Position numbers and translations under genes: made by a program. The notes under the pieces were generated by a model. The model saw nothing but the letters and a program-made list of their open reading frames with translations. It had not been told where the DNA came from and did no database searches. Below are positions 16,612 through 25,443 of a DNA stretch of 64,000 nucleotides, in pieces. This stretch comes from Gemmiger sp. An120 (GTDB lineage: Bacteria; Bacillota; Clostridia; Oscillospirales; Ruminococcaceae), in contig NZ_NFLN01000015.1 of assembly GCF_002160955.1 (NCBI RefSeq), positions 1 through 64,000 on the forward strand, read 5' to 3'. Position 1 is the stretch's first letter; each line of letters starts with the position of its first letter.

Positions 16612-18396
16612 TTACCGGTACAGCGGGCCGTAATGTTTGCAGGCAGCAAAGTCGGCGGCTTCGGTGTCCTGGGTGCCGAATGCCGCCCAGGCGTGAGGCC
16701 GGTAGACCTTGTCCTCCGGCAGGTTGTGCAGCGCCACGGGGATGCGCAGCATGGAGGCCAGGGTCACCAGATCGGCACCCACATGGCCGTATACCGTCAC
16801 GCCGTGGTTGGCGCCCCAGTTGGCCATCACGCTGTATACATCCTTGAACGCGCCCTTGCCGGTCAGGCGGGGCACAAACCAGGTGGTGGGCCAGGTGGGA
16901 TCGGTGCGCTTGTCGATGGGGGTGTGTACCTCGTCGGGCAGGTGGGCGGTCCAGCCCTCGGCCAGCTGCAGCACAGGGCCCACACCCTCCACGATGTTCA
17001 CCCGCAGCATGGTAACCGGCATCTCGGCGGCACAGCGGAAGTGGCTGGAGAATCCGCCGCCCCGGAAATATTCGTAGTTGGCACGGCACCAGTCAGTGGC
17101 GGCCAGGCAGGCATTCACGTCCTTGTCGGTCATCTCCCAGAAGGGCTTCATCACGTGTTCGCCCTGGTCGTTGGTGGCAGCGCCGCTGCCGTCCAGCGCG
17201 GTGGCGCCGGAGTTGATCAGGTGGATAAAGCCATCCTTTGCCACGCCGGTGGGCTTGTGGCCGGTCACCCGCTCGCAGGCCTCCGGGCTCCAGTAGGTGC
17301 GCACATCATGGAAGCAGGGCGCGGTGCCGGATACCAGAGTGCCCAGCATCATGGCCACGCCGTTGAGGGTGTCGTTCTCGGTGGCAAAGGGGGTGGGGCG
17401 CTTCGGGCCGTTCCAGTCAAAGGTGCTGGCCATGATGGCTTCGGTAAAGTCCGCGTTGGGCAGCCAGTCGGTCCAGTTGCGCTGCCCCTGGAAACCGCCG
17501 GCCACCGCGTTTTTGCCCAGCGCCTCCTCGTGCCAGCCCATCTCGTCCAGCTTCGGGTTGCCGTACAGGATATCCCGCATGACCATGGTCATCTTGGTGA
17601 TGAACTCCCAGTCCTTGTCGGCGGGCACCACCTTGGATTTGGTGATGACCTCGGGCAGGTTCTTGCCGGCGTTGCAGTCAAAGCCCTCCTTGCAGTTGGC
17701 CTTGACCCAGGCCAGAGCCCGGTCGTATTCTTCGTGGTCGTAGATCTCCAGGGTGATGCGGCGGATGATCTCGGTCATATCCACCCACTCGGGCCGGATG
17801 CCAAAGTATTTCTGGAACATGGCCGCGTCGCAGTAGCTGCCCGCGATGCCCATGGCCACGCCGCCCAGATTCACATAGGCCTTGTTCTTCATCCAGCCAA
17901 CTGCCACGGCGCAGCGGGCAAACCGCAGAATCTTCTCGGCCGCGTCGGCAGGCACGCTGGTGTCAGCGGCCTCCTGCACATCATGGCCGTAGATGGAGAA
18001 AGCGGGCAGACCTTTCTGGGCGTGGGCGGCCAGAACAGCGGCCAGATACACCGCGCCCGGGCGCTCGGTGCCGTTGAATCCCCATACCGCCTTGATGGTG
18101 CGGGGGTCCATGTCAAAGGTCTCGCTGCCGTAGCACCAGCAGCGGGTAACGGTCAGGGTGGCCACCACGTTCTCAGTGGTGAACTTGTCAGCGCAGGCAG
18201 CGGCCTCCGCACCGCCGCCGATGGTGGTGTCTGCGATGACGCACTGCACCGGGGTGCCGTCGGGATAGCGCAGGTTTTCCTCAATCAGGGCCTTGGCGTT
18301 GCGGGCCATAGCCATGGTCTGCTCCTCCAGGCTCTCCCGCACGCCGCCCCAACGGCCGTCGATGGTGGGCCGGATACCAATTTTCGGGCACAGCAT
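16612..18396 (-). CDS. fucI: L-fucose isomerase
   Basis: The 594-residue protein matches L-fucose isomerase in length (about 590) and in sequence hallmarks, such as [19 protein letters not shown] at the start and [13 protein letters not shown]-like barrel segments. It turns L-fucose into L-fuculose. The start at ATG 18396 has AAGGAGGGAACC before it. It is the last gene of the minus-strand order aldolase, mutarotase, kinase, isomerase, and lies 13 bases after the kinase. Fucose from mucin or milk glycans is the likely source. Confidence 0.92.
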   Translation of the reverse strand: MLCPKIGIRPTIDGRWGGVRESLEEQTMAMARNAKALIEENLRYPDGTPVQCVIADTTIGGGAEAAACADKFTTENVVATLTVTRCWCYGSETFDMDPRTIKAVWGFNGTERPGAVYLAAVLAAHAQKGLPAFSIYGHDVQEAADTSVPADAAEKILRFARCAVAVGWMKNKAYVNLGGVAMGIAGSYCDAAMFQKYFGIRPEWVDMTEIIRRITLEIYDHEEYDRALAWVKANCKEGFDCNAGKNLPEVITKSKVVPADKDWEFITKMTMVMRDILYGNPKLDEMGWHEEALGKNAVAGGFQGQRNWTDWLPNADFTEAIMASTFDWNGPKRPTPFATENDTLNGVAMMLGTLVSGTAPCFHDVRTYWSPEACERVTGHKPTGVAKDGFIHLINSGATALDGSGAATNDQGEHVMKPFWEMTDKDVNACLAATDWCRANYEYFRGGGFSSHFRCAAEMPVTMLRVNIVEGVGPVLQLAEGWTAHLPDEVHTPIDKRTDPTWPTTWFVPRLTGKGAFKDVYSVMANWGANHGVTVYGHVGADLVTLASMLRIPVALHNLPEDKVYRPHAWAAFGTQDTEAADFAACKHYGPLYR

Positions 18397-18409
18397 CTTG
18401 GTTCCCTCC

Positions 18410-19837
18410 TTATTCGGATAAGATGGTGGTATAGGTTTCATAAGCCTTGTCCCAATCGTTGCGATCACCGGGAGCAAAGCGCTTTACAGGTTCTGTGGCG
18501 GCGATAAGGGCGCGGCCGGCGGCGATGTCCGGCAATTCGCCCAGCGCCACCAGCTGGATGAGAATATTGCCCAGCGCGGTGGCTTCCACCGGCCCGGCAA
18601 TCACCGGGATACCGGCACAGTCAGCCGTCATGCGGCAGAGCAGCCCGTCCTTGGCGCCGCCGCCCAGCACGTGCAGAACGGAAAATTGTTTTCCGGTGGC
18701 CCGGCTCAGCTGTTCCAGCGCGAAGCGGTATTTCAGCGCCAGGCTTTCGCAGATGCAGCGCATCACCTGGCCCACGGTTTCCGGCACCGGCTGGCCGGTA
18801 CGGCGGCAGAATTCCCGCACCCGGCCGGGAATATCCCCCGGCGGGGTGAACAGCGGGTCGTCCGGATCGATGAAGCTGCGCAGAGGTTCGGCGGCCAGGG
18901 CCAGCTGCTCCAGCTGGGCGTAGGAGTATTCCTGCCCCTCCCGCCGCCACTGGCGGCGGCTCTCCTGAATCAGCCACAGACCCACGATGTTTTTCAGATA
19001 GTTGATCTTACCATTGGCTCCTTGCTCATTGGACAATGCGTCCAGCCGACTGCGCTGTGTCAGGATCGGATTGTCCAACTCGCATCCCAGCAAACTCCAG
19101 GTACCGCAGGACAGGAACGCGGCGTTCGCATCCGGTGCCGGCATGGCGGCTACCGCGCATTGGGTGTCGTGCCCGGCCACCGCGATCACCTTGGCGCCCT
19201 GGTATTCACCCACCGCCGTGCCGCTGTTCACCCGGGGGGCAAACAGGTGCTCCGGAATCGCAAAGGACTGCAGCACATCCCGGTTCCAGGCGCCGGTGCG
19301 GGCATCCAGCATCTGGCTGGTGGAGGCAATGGTGGTTTCGCACACATCCGCCCCGCACAGGGCGTGAGCGAACAGATCCGGCATAAACAGCAGGCGGCGG
19401 GCTTTTTCCCAGGTTTCTGCGTCCTGCTCCTGCACCGCCAGCAGCTGGAACAGGGTGTTGATGGCCATAATCTGGCTGCCGGTGGCGGCATACAGGGCAT
19501 CCGCATCCATCCGGGCCATCGCTTTTTCCACCATGCCCTCGGTGCGGCTGTCCCGGTAGTGCACCGGGTCGCCCAGCAGCTTGCCGTCCTCGTCCAGCAG
19601 GCCAAAGTCCACGCCCCAGGTATCAAACCCGATGCTGTCAAACGCACCCGCTTTTTCAATTCCCTGATGCACATTGGCCATCAGGTCGGCAAAATCCCAG
19701 CGGAAATGCCCGTCCCGCTCCCGGGGGCAGTTCTCAAAGCGGTGAACTTCTTTATAGGTAAGGTGTCCGTTCTCATATTCCGCCAGGATGGCCCGGCCGC
19801 TGGACGCGCCGAAGTCAAAGGCCAGTACCCGCTTCAT
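18410..19837 (-). CDS. Rhamnulokinase-like FGGY kinase, probably acting on L-fuculose
   Basis: The 475-residue FGGY-family kinase has the N-terminal phosphate motif [10 protein letters not shown] and a WGVDFGLLD segment typical of rhamnulokinase (RhaB) rather than of FucK. The second half holds [15 protein letters not shown]. It would phosphorylate L-fuculose at O-1, to judge from its place between a fucose isomerase and a fuculose-phosphate aldolase. Its ATG overlaps the stop of the mutarotase gene by four bases. No separate rhamnose genes are in the window. Confidence 0.85.
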   Translation of the reverse strand: MKRVLAFDFGASSGRAILAEYENGHLTYKEVHRFENCPRERDGHFRWDFADLMANVHQGIEKAGAFDSIGFDTWGVDFGLLDEDGKLLGDPVHYRDSRTEGMVEKAMARMDADALYAATGSQIMAINTLFQLLAVQEQDAETWEKARRLLFMPDLFAHALCGADVCETTIASTSQMLDARTGAWNRDVLQSFAIPEHLFAPRVNSGTAVGEYQGAKVIAVAGHDTQCAVAAMPAPDANAAFLSCGTWSLLGCELDNPILTQRSRLDALSNEQGANGKINYLKNIVGLWLIQESRRQWRREGQEYSYAQLEQLALAAEPLRSFIDPDDPLFTPPGDIPGRVREFCRRTGQPVPETVGQVMRCICESLALKYRFALEQLSRATGKQFSVLHVLGGGAKDGLLCRMTADCAGIPVIAGPVEATALGNILIQLVALGELPDIAAGRALIAATEPVKRFAPGDRNDWDKAYETYTTILSE

Positions 19838-20268
19838 TCCACCACCCCTTTTTTCAGCAGGATGTTCGCGTAGATGGCGGTTTCTCCGGTGGCCACAATG
19901 GCATAGGCCTTTTTTGCGCGCTCATAAAAGGCAAAGCGCTCCATCATTTCAACGTTTTGGGGATCCTCGCCGTTTTTGTTCAGCAAGGTGCGGTAGGTGT
20001 CCCAGATCCCTGGTACGCAAGAGTCGCCGGGAACCACCTGCATCAGGGCGGCGGGCTGCTCCACATACTGATCCAGCGGAATCATCCGCAGCACCGCGTC
20101 CAGAATTTCCGGTACACCGTGGCCGTCGGCGCGGATAACAATGGCATCTTTGCCCATGTTTTCAGCCGGAAAATTGCCGTCGGCAATCACGATCTCGTCG
20201 CCGTGGCCCATCTCGCACAGTACCTTGAGCAGAGCGGGGGACAGGATAGCGGGAACTCCTTTCAGCAT
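19834..20268 (-). CDS. fucU: L-fucose mutarotase, RbsD/FucU family
   Basis: The 144-residue protein fits the RbsD/FucU family: LKGVPAILSPALLKVLCEMGHGDEI with the catalytic His of the GHGDEIVIADGNFP motif. FucU interconverts the alpha and beta anomers of fucose before isomerisation. It lies five bases after the aldolase gene and overlaps the kinase start. RBS AAAGGAG-like (GAAAGGAGTTCCC) may not be inside the operon, so coupling is likely. Confidence 0.88.
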   Translation of the reverse strand: MLKGVPAILSPALLKVLCEMGHGDEIVIADGNFPAENMGKDAIVIRADGHGVPEILDAVLRMIPLDQYVEQPAALMQVVPGDSCVPGIWDTYRTLLNKNGEDPQNVEMMERFAFYERAKKAYAIVATGETAIYANILLKKGVVE

Positions 20269-20273
20269 GATGA

Positions 20274-20963
20274 TTACCTCAATCCGTTATCAAACTTCTT
20301 GTAGCCGGGGTGCCGGCCGGTGACCCGGTAGAAGCCCCGCAGATCAATCAGTTTCTGGATGTTTTCCTGGCTGATGTCGATGCTGCCGCCCAGAATCACC
20401 GCATTGATGGTGATCTTGGCCCACAGTTCCAGGCTCTCCATCCGGTAAAACGCCGTGATCACGTCGCTGCCCACCGCCAGTGCGCCGTGGTTTTCCAGCA
20501 GCATCACATCGTGCTCTTCCAGATAGGGCTCAATGGCGTCGGGCACTTCGCTGGTGCTGGGGGTGCCGTAGGGGGTCAGGGGCACGCTGCCGATCACCGC
20601 CACATCCTCGATCATGTTGTACATATCCATTGCCTTGTGGGCTACGGCAAACCCGGTAGCACCGGGGGGATGAGCATGGATGACGCTCCACACGTCGGGG
20701 CGCTTGGCGTAGCAGCGCAGATGCATCTTGATCTCGCTGGAGGGGCGCAGACCCTCGGCGCCTTCCAGAACCTCCCCCTTGTCGTTGATGCGCAGCAGCT
20801 TTTCCGGGGTGATGAAGCTCTTGCTCATGCCGGTGGGGGTGCACAGGAAGGTGCCGTCTTCCAGCCGGGCGGATACGTTGCCGTCGTTGGCCGCTACCCA
20901 GCCCAGCTGCCAGGTTTTGTGGCAGACGTCGCAGATCTGCTCTTTAATCAGATTGATGTCCAT
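20274..20963 (-). CDS. fucA: L-fuculose-phosphate aldolase, class II
   Basis: The 229-residue class II aldolase has the zinc His motif HAHPPGATGFA and a second His in LLENHGALAVG, as in FucA, which splits L-fuculose-1-phosphate to dihydroxyacetone phosphate and lactaldehyde. GAAAGGAGTG precedes ATG 20963. It is the first gene of the fucose operon. The shared region with the divergent AraC gene holds promoters for both directions and a 9-bp inverted repeat. Confidence 0.9.
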   Translation of the reverse strand: MDINLIKEQICDVCHKTWQLGWVAANDGNVSARLEDGTFLCTPTGMSKSFITPEKLLRINDKGEVLEGAEGLRPSSEIKMHLRCYAKRPDVWSVIHAHPPGATGFAVAHKAMDMYNMIEDVAVIGSVPLTPYGTPSTSEVPDAIEPYLEEHDVMLLENHGALAVGSDVITAFYRMESLELWAKITINAVILGGSIDISQENIQKLIDLRGFYRVTGRHPGYKKFDNGLR

Positions 20964-20987
20964 CAGGGGGACACTCCTTTCGTTGCT

Positions 20988-21043
20988 ATCTGATTAGAAG
21001 TATATCTGCTTGTACAGTCGGTTGTCTTGATGTATAATCAGAT
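20988..21043. promoter_or_regulatory. Divergent fucose control region with inverted repeat
   Basis: ATCTGATTA (20988-20996) and TAATCAGAT (21035-21043) are exact inverted copies. The plus promoter is TTGTAC (21010-21015), 17 bases, TATAAT (21033-21038). A minus -10 TATACT lies at 21004-20999 with AAGACA (21028-21023) as weak -35. One repeat overlaps the plus -10, so a single regulator could act on both directions. Confidence 0.6.
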
Positions 21044-21079
21044 TAAATTGAAGGATATTCACTTTTTGAGGAAACGAGT

Positions 21080-21934
21080 ATGCGTTATCTTGCCAGCCAT
21101 GAACGGGCCGTGCGCGGCACCTTTGACTTTCCCATTGAACTTTATTATGTAGATCCCACCCATCCCCGCTATGAGATGCCCTTTCATTGGCATATGGAGC
21201 ATGAGCTGATCCTGGTGCTGCACGGGCAGCTGCATTTGTCGGTGGACGGGCAGCCGTGCGATCTGGGGCCGGGGGACTGCGCCCTGATTGCAGACGGATC
21301 AATCCACGGCGGTACCCCGGAGGACTGTATATATGAATGCGTCGTATTCGATCTGGAACGCTTTTTGCCGGGGGCCAGCGTCTGCGGGCAGCGGCTGACC
21401 CGTCTGCGGGAAACCGGCGCGCGCCTGGAAGGACATTTCCCGGCCGGAACACAGGCTGCCGAACTGATCAGCGCGCTATTTGAAGCAATGGAAACCGAAA
21501 AAGCCGGCTACGAATTCACCACGACCGGCTTGCTGTGGCAGTTTCTGGGGGAGATGCTGGCCCGGCACCTCTACCGCCCGGCAGAGGCGGAATCCCCGCG
21601 GGATATCAAGCGCACGCAGGGGATAAAGAATGCCCTGCGGCTGATTCACACCCAGTATTCGGAACCCCTCACGCTGGAGGACCTGTCCCGGCAGGCAGGC
21701 CTGTCGCCCAAATATTTCTGCCGTGTTTTCCGCCAGCTGACCGGCCGCACCCCCATTGACTATCTGCTCTATTACCGGGTGGAGTGCGCGGCCGAAATGC
21801 TCTGCGCTTCGCAGGACAGCATCACCGATGTAGCGTTGGCCTGCGGCTTTGGGGATGCAGGCTACTTTGACCGGATGTTCCGCCGGTTTAAAGGAAAAAC
21901 GCCCGGCGAGTTCCGCCGGGCATACGGGACATAA
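21080..21934 (+). CDS. AraC-family regulator, likely of the fucose operon
   Basis: The 284-residue protein has an N-terminal cupin (FHWHMEHELILVLHGQLHL, zinc/sugar type) and a C-terminal AraC DNA-binding domain (LTLEDLSRQAGLSPKYFCRVF, ITDVALACGFGDAGYFDRMF). It is divergent from the fucose operon and shares its control region, so it is the likely fucose-sensing regulator. RBS GAGGAAACG precedes ATG. A terminator follows. Confidence 0.88.
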   Translation: MRYLASHERAVRGTFDFPIELYYVDPTHPRYEMPFHWHMEHELILVLHGQLHLSVDGQPCDLGPGDCALIADGSIHGGTPEDCIYECVVFDLERFLPGASVCGQRLTRLRETGARLEGHFPAGTQAAELISALFEAMETEKAGYEFTTTGLLWQFLGEMLARHLYRPAEAESPRDIKRTQGIKNALRLIHTQYSEPLTLEDLSRQAGLSPKYFCRVFRQLTGRTPIDYLLYYRVECAAEMLCASQDSITDVALACGFGDAGYFDRMFRRFKGKTPGEFRRAYGT

Positions 21935-21949
21935 AAATAAGTTACATGC

Positions 21950-22004
21950 AAAATCCGGAAGCCCCGGCAGGTGCCTCGCCTGTCCGCTTCCGGATTTTTG
22001 TTTT
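21950..22004 (+). terminator. Intrinsic terminator after the fucose regulator
   Basis: AAAATCCGGAAGC and GCTTCCGGATTTTT pair, followed by GTTTTAAAA. Confidence 0.85.
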
Positions 22005-22107
22005 AAAAACAGAACAACCTGAGAAATGTGCTCAAAAAGCGTAGAGTAAACTTGCACATATACTTTCTTCAAATCATGGTAAAATCAGAGAAAACACCCA
22101 AAAACTA

Positions 22108-22136
22108 TTGCGAAATCCTGTGAACAGGGATACTAT
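22108..22136 (+). promoter_or_regulatory. Promoter of the ROK-regulated operon
   Basis: TTGCGA (22108-22113), 17 bases, TACTAT (22131-22136). Transcription should start near 22143, which makes the ATG codons at 22108 and 22135 unusable and points to 22222 as the true start of the ROK regulator. Confidence 0.65.
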
Positions 22137-22148
22137 GAAGTTGCTTAA

Positions 22149-22182
22149 TTCGGAGTCCGAAATAACGGGTTCGGAGTTCGAA
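22149..22182. promoter_or_regulatory. Tandem palindromic operators before the ROK regulator
   Basis: TTCGGAGTCCGAA (22149-22161) is a perfect palindrome around one base; TTCGGAGTTCGAA (22170-22182) is a near copy 21 bases on, about two helical turns. They sit at the predicted transcription start, which fits autorepression by the ROK protein. Confidence 0.65.
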
Positions 22183-22221
22183 ATAAGCCGCCAAGAGAGA
22201 AGAAACGAGAGGTTTAACCAT

Positions 22222-23232
22222 ATGATTCGTAAACGGGGCTTGCAGGATGTGAAGCGGCGCAACCGCCAGGTCATCATCCAGACAATCCTGGAAAACGATG
22301 GCCTGTCCCGGGTGGAGATCGCACAGCGTACAGAACTGTCGCCCAGCACAGTGTCCACCCTGGTGGCGGAACTGATCGGGGAGGGGATCCTCACCGAAAG
22401 CGGCAGCCACACCACCACCGCCGGGCGCAGCCGCACCGGCCTGACCATCAACGCGGGATTCGGCGCTGTGGCCGTGGTGGAAATCGGCCGTAAAGAGAGC
22501 AGCATGACCATTTTTGATATGGCGCTGCGCCCCCTGGTCACCAGCGTCTTGGCACAGGAATATCTGGCGGGCAATGAACTGTTTGAAACTATTGTGGAGG
22601 CCATTCATACCAGCTGCGCCGGCAAACTGCCGCTGGCGGGCATCGGCCTGCTGTTTCAGGAGGATATGCGGGAAAGCGACTTCCACGTAATGTACTCCAC
22701 CGGCATCGCCTCTGCCAACATCACCCTGAAAGAGGCGCTGACCTCTCAGCTGCGGGTACCGGTGGTGGAAGAGTTTTCTCAAAGCTATACCGTAAAACAG
22801 GCCCTGGCGGAACGTCCCGACCCCGCGAAGCGCAACAGCGCCCACGTAAGCGTAGGCTCCAGCGTGGTGGTAAGCGTCACGGTAGAGGGGCGTGCGGTTC
22901 CTCTGCGGAAGGATTTTTACAAAGATGCGGTCAAACTGCTGGGGACGCCCCTGTATACCCCCGAGCCGCAGGAGAAAGAGCGCCCGTGGGCCGATCTTCC
23001 CGCCCACGCCTGCAATGTCATTGCACTGCTGTGCATGATGTTTTCCCTTAACACCGTTTTTCTCTCCGGATTGGAAGAGGCGGATGCAGTCCGCCGGCTG
23101 GAGACCCGGCTGGGAGAAATTCTGGCGAAAGATAGAATGCCCCATATCCAGCTGCTGCGTACAAAGCAGCCGCAGCACTGGAAAGGAGTGTTCGCCCAAC
23201 GGATCCGAGCGGAGATACTGGCCGCCCAATAA
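22222..23232 (+). CDS. ROK-family transcriptional regulator
   Basis: The 336-residue protein has a winged helix-turn-helix at about residues 10-70 (LSRVEIAQRTELSPSTVSTLVAEL) and a degenerate ROK part. The usual zinc motif CxCGxxGC of ROK repressors is absent, so the ligand part is reduced. Start at ATG 22222, chosen because the promoter and operators lie just before it; GAGAGG is the RBS. It probably represses itself and the catabolic operon through the tandem palindromes at 22149-22182. Confidence 0.8.
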   Translation: MIRKRGLQDVKRRNRQVIIQTILENDGLSRVEIAQRTELSPSTVSTLVAELIGEGILTESGSHTTTAGRSRTGLTINAGFGAVAVVEIGRKESSMTIFDMALRPLVTSVLAQEYLAGNELFETIVEAIHTSCAGKLPLAGIGLLFQEDMRESDFHVMYSTGIASANITLKEALTSQLRVPVVEEFSQSYTVKQALAERPDPAKRNSAHVSVGSSVVVSVTVEGRAVPLRKDFYKDAVKLLGTPLYTPEPQEKERPWADLPAHACNVIALLCMMFSLNTVFLSGLEEADAVRRLETRLGEILAKDRMPHIQLLRTKQPQHWKGVFAQRIRAEILAAQ

Positions 23233-23246
23233 AAAAGGAGGATACT

Positions 23247-23942
23247 ATGGAGTTCAAGAACCTGATCGAAACGAACAAATTCACCCTTGTGGTGAGCCTT
23301 CCCTCCAATAATCTGGAGATGGCAAAAGCCGCGCTGGAAGGCGGTGCGCAGGCGGTCAAGGTGCACTGCAACGTATGGCACCGCGCCAGCGGCCATACCT
23401 TCGGCACCTACGCGGAAAACCGGGAATTCCTGCGGCAGCTGATCCAGATGGCAGGGGATGTACCGGTAGGTCTGGTGCCCGGCGGTGAGGATGCCTTCAT
23501 CACCAACGAAGAGCGGCTGGAACTGGAAGAGATGGGCCTGAAATTCTTCAGCTCCTACAGCCATCACCTGCCCTGCTTCATGATGGAAAGCAAGAAGCTG
23601 ACCAAGATGGTGGCCATTGATTACACCTACAACCAGAATACGCTGGACGCGGTGCGCCATTCGGCCATGGACGTGCTGGAGTGCTCGGTCCAGCCGGGCG
23701 AAAACTACGGCACCCCGCTGTGCTACGCAGATATCCTGCGGTACAGCGACATTGCCGACAAGACCGGCAAACCCTGCCTGATCCCCACCCAGCGCAAGAT
23801 CAAGACCTCTGAAGTGCGGCATCTGTACGAGGCCGGCTGCAAGGCCGTTATGATTGGTGCGATCGTTATGGGCAAAGAGCCCACCGCCGACCAGGTCCGC
23901 GCTGCCACCGCCGCTTTCCGTGAAGCCGTGGAGGCCATTTAA
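23247..23942 (+). CDS. TIM-barrel-like protein of unknown activity
   Basis: The 231-residue protein reads as a TIM barrel: repeated beta-alpha units such as AKAALEGGAQAVKVHCNVW, a LVPGGEDAF loop and a C-terminal VRHLYEAGCKAVMIGAIVMG phosphate-site-like motif. It resembles N-acetylmannosamine-6-phosphate epimerases and ThiE/HisA folds in outline but I cannot assign it. RBS AAAAAGGAGG precedes ATG, 14 bases after the ROK gene. It is the first enzyme of the operon, so it probably works on the imported substrate or a phosphorylated product. Confidence 0.7.
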   Translation: MEFKNLIETNKFTLVVSLPSNNLEMAKAALEGGAQAVKVHCNVWHRASGHTFGTYAENREFLRQLIQMAGDVPVGLVPGGEDAFITNEERLELEEMGLKFFSSYSHHLPCFMMESKKLTKMVAIDYTYNQNTLDAVRHSAMDVLECSVQPGENYGTPLCYADILRYSDIADKTGKPCLIPTQRKIKTSEVRHLYEAGCKAVMIGAIVMGKEPTADQVRAATAAFREAVEAI

Positions 23943-24006
23943 TCCGGAGCATCCGTGTGAACGGTTGTGAATAAAGGGCGAAAGCCTGAAAGAAGGAGTA
24001 GACATT

Positions 24007-25308
24007 ATGTTGCAAGGTTCCCTGATCATTGTGGCCTTTGTCATTATTGCGGCGCTTATGATGACAAAGAAGATCCCCACCCTGCTGGCCCTTCCGCTGA
24101 TGGCGGTGGTCATCTGTATCATTGCCGGCGTTCCCGCTGTGGGTGTGGACGCGGAAGGCAACAGCATTGGCTGGCTGCAGACTGTGGTGGAAAACGGTAC
24201 TGTCCGTATGGGCAGCGCTATCATGGCGGTTATCTTCGGCGCCTGGCTGGGGCAGCTGATGAACAAGACCGGCGTCACCGAGAACATCATCAAAAAGAGC
24301 GCAGAGCTGGGCGGCGACCGTCCCCTGATCGTGACCCTGATCATGGTTGTGGCCTGTGCTGTGCTGTTCACCACCCTGAGCGGCCTGGGCTCCATCATCA
24401 TGGTGGGCTCCATCGTGCTGCCCATCCTCATCTCGGTAGGTGTGCCGGCCATGAGCGCCGCCTGCATCTTCCTGATGGCCTTTACCTGCGGCCTGACCTT
24501 CAACATCGCCAACTGGAAGACCTTCTCCAGCCTGTTCAGCCTGGATATTGAACAGATCAAGGGCTTCGAGATCTACATGCTGGCTGCCACCGCGGTTGCC
24601 ACCCTGATCCTGGTGTTCGTTGAGTTCAAGCGCAACGGCGTCAAGTTCGCCTTCTCCGCCCCGGTTTCCGAGCCCACCCCCACCAAGCAGCTGACCGGTG
24701 TGCGCGGCGCCCTGGCTATGGTTACCCCGCTGATCCCCATCATCCTGGTGGCTGCGTTCAAGGCCCCTGTCTGCCCCGCCTTCATGGCCGGCATCATCTG
24801 GATCCTGGTGTTTACCTCCAAGAGCTTCTCCAAGGCCATGAACACCCTGGTCAAGACCTGCTACGACGGTATCACCGACGGCGGCCCCGCCATCATCCTG
24901 ATGATCGGCATCGGTATCCTGTACCTGGCTGTGACCCACAGCATGGTCAAGGAAGTGCTCAATCCCTTCCTGCTGGCGGTTGTGCCCTCCAGCCGGATCG
25001 GCTACATCATCTTCTTCTCCCTGCTGGCTCCTCTGTCCCTGTACCGTGGTCCCATGAACCTGTTCGGCCTGGGCTCCGGCATTGCGGCGCTGGTCATCGG
25101 GCTGGGCACCCTGAGCCCGCTGGCTGTCATGGGCGCCTTCCTCGCGGCCGAGCGTATCCAGGGCTGCGGCGACCCCACCAACACCCAGAACGTCTGGACC
25201 GCCAACTTTGTAGAGGTTGACGTGAACGGCATCACCAAGAAGCTGCTGCCTTACCTGTGGGCGGTTGCGGTGATCGGCGTTGTGGTCAGCGCGTTCATCT
25301 ACTTCTGA
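24007..25308 (+). CDS. Ion-transporter-superfamily permease (CitMHS/GntP-like)
   Basis: This 433-residue protein has about 11-12 membrane helices, an inverted-repeat organisation and conserved loop glycines typical of the ion transporter superfamily (citrate, gluconate and Na+/H+-linked carriers). Motifs include GAWLGQLMNKTGVTENIIKK and, late, CGDPTNTQNVWTANFVEVDV, which may form substrate sites. It is probably a symporter for an organic acid or amide substrate of the operon. RBS GAAGGAG precedes ATG. Confidence 0.75.
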   Translation: MLQGSLIIVAFVIIAALMMTKKIPTLLALPLMAVVICIIAGVPAVGVDAEGNSIGWLQTVVENGTVRMGSAIMAVIFGAWLGQLMNKTGVTENIIKKSAELGGDRPLIVTLIMVVACAVLFTTLSGLGSIIMVGSIVLPILISVGVPAMSAACIFLMAFTCGLTFNIANWKTFSSLFSLDIEQIKGFEIYMLAATAVATLILVFVEFKRNGVKFAFSAPVSEPTPTKQLTGVRGALAMVTPLIPIILVAAFKAPVCPAFMAGIIWILVFTSKSFSKAMNTLVKTCYDGITDGGPAIILMIGIGILYLAVTHSMVKEVLNPFLLAVVPSSRIGYIIFFSLLAPLSLYRGPMNLFGLGSGIAALVIGLGTLSPLAVMGAFLAAERIQGCGDPTNTQNVWTANFVEVDVNGITKKLLPYLWAVAVIGVVVSAFIYF

Positions 25309-25335
25309 TTTTTAAAACCGGAACTATTGCCAAGC

Positions 25336-25416
25336 CGGGATGCCTCTGCGGGGACATCCCGGTCTGGTCCCGGGCTTGAGCCGAAAAGCAGCCTTTTCGG
25401 TTGAACCTCAGGACCA
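25336..25416 (+). promoter_or_regulatory. Highly structured intergenic mRNA region
   Basis: Between transporter and hyuA-like gene stand a hairpin CCGGGATG/CATCCCGG (25336-25362) and a second CCGAAAAG/CTTTTCGG (25381-25400) inside an outer TGGTCC/GGACCA pairing (25365-25416). No T-tract follows, so it is not a simple terminator. It could set relative expression, mRNA stability or be a small regulatory RNA structure. Confidence 0.45.
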
Positions 25417-25443
25417 GAAAAAGAAAAACGTGGAGGTCATCTT

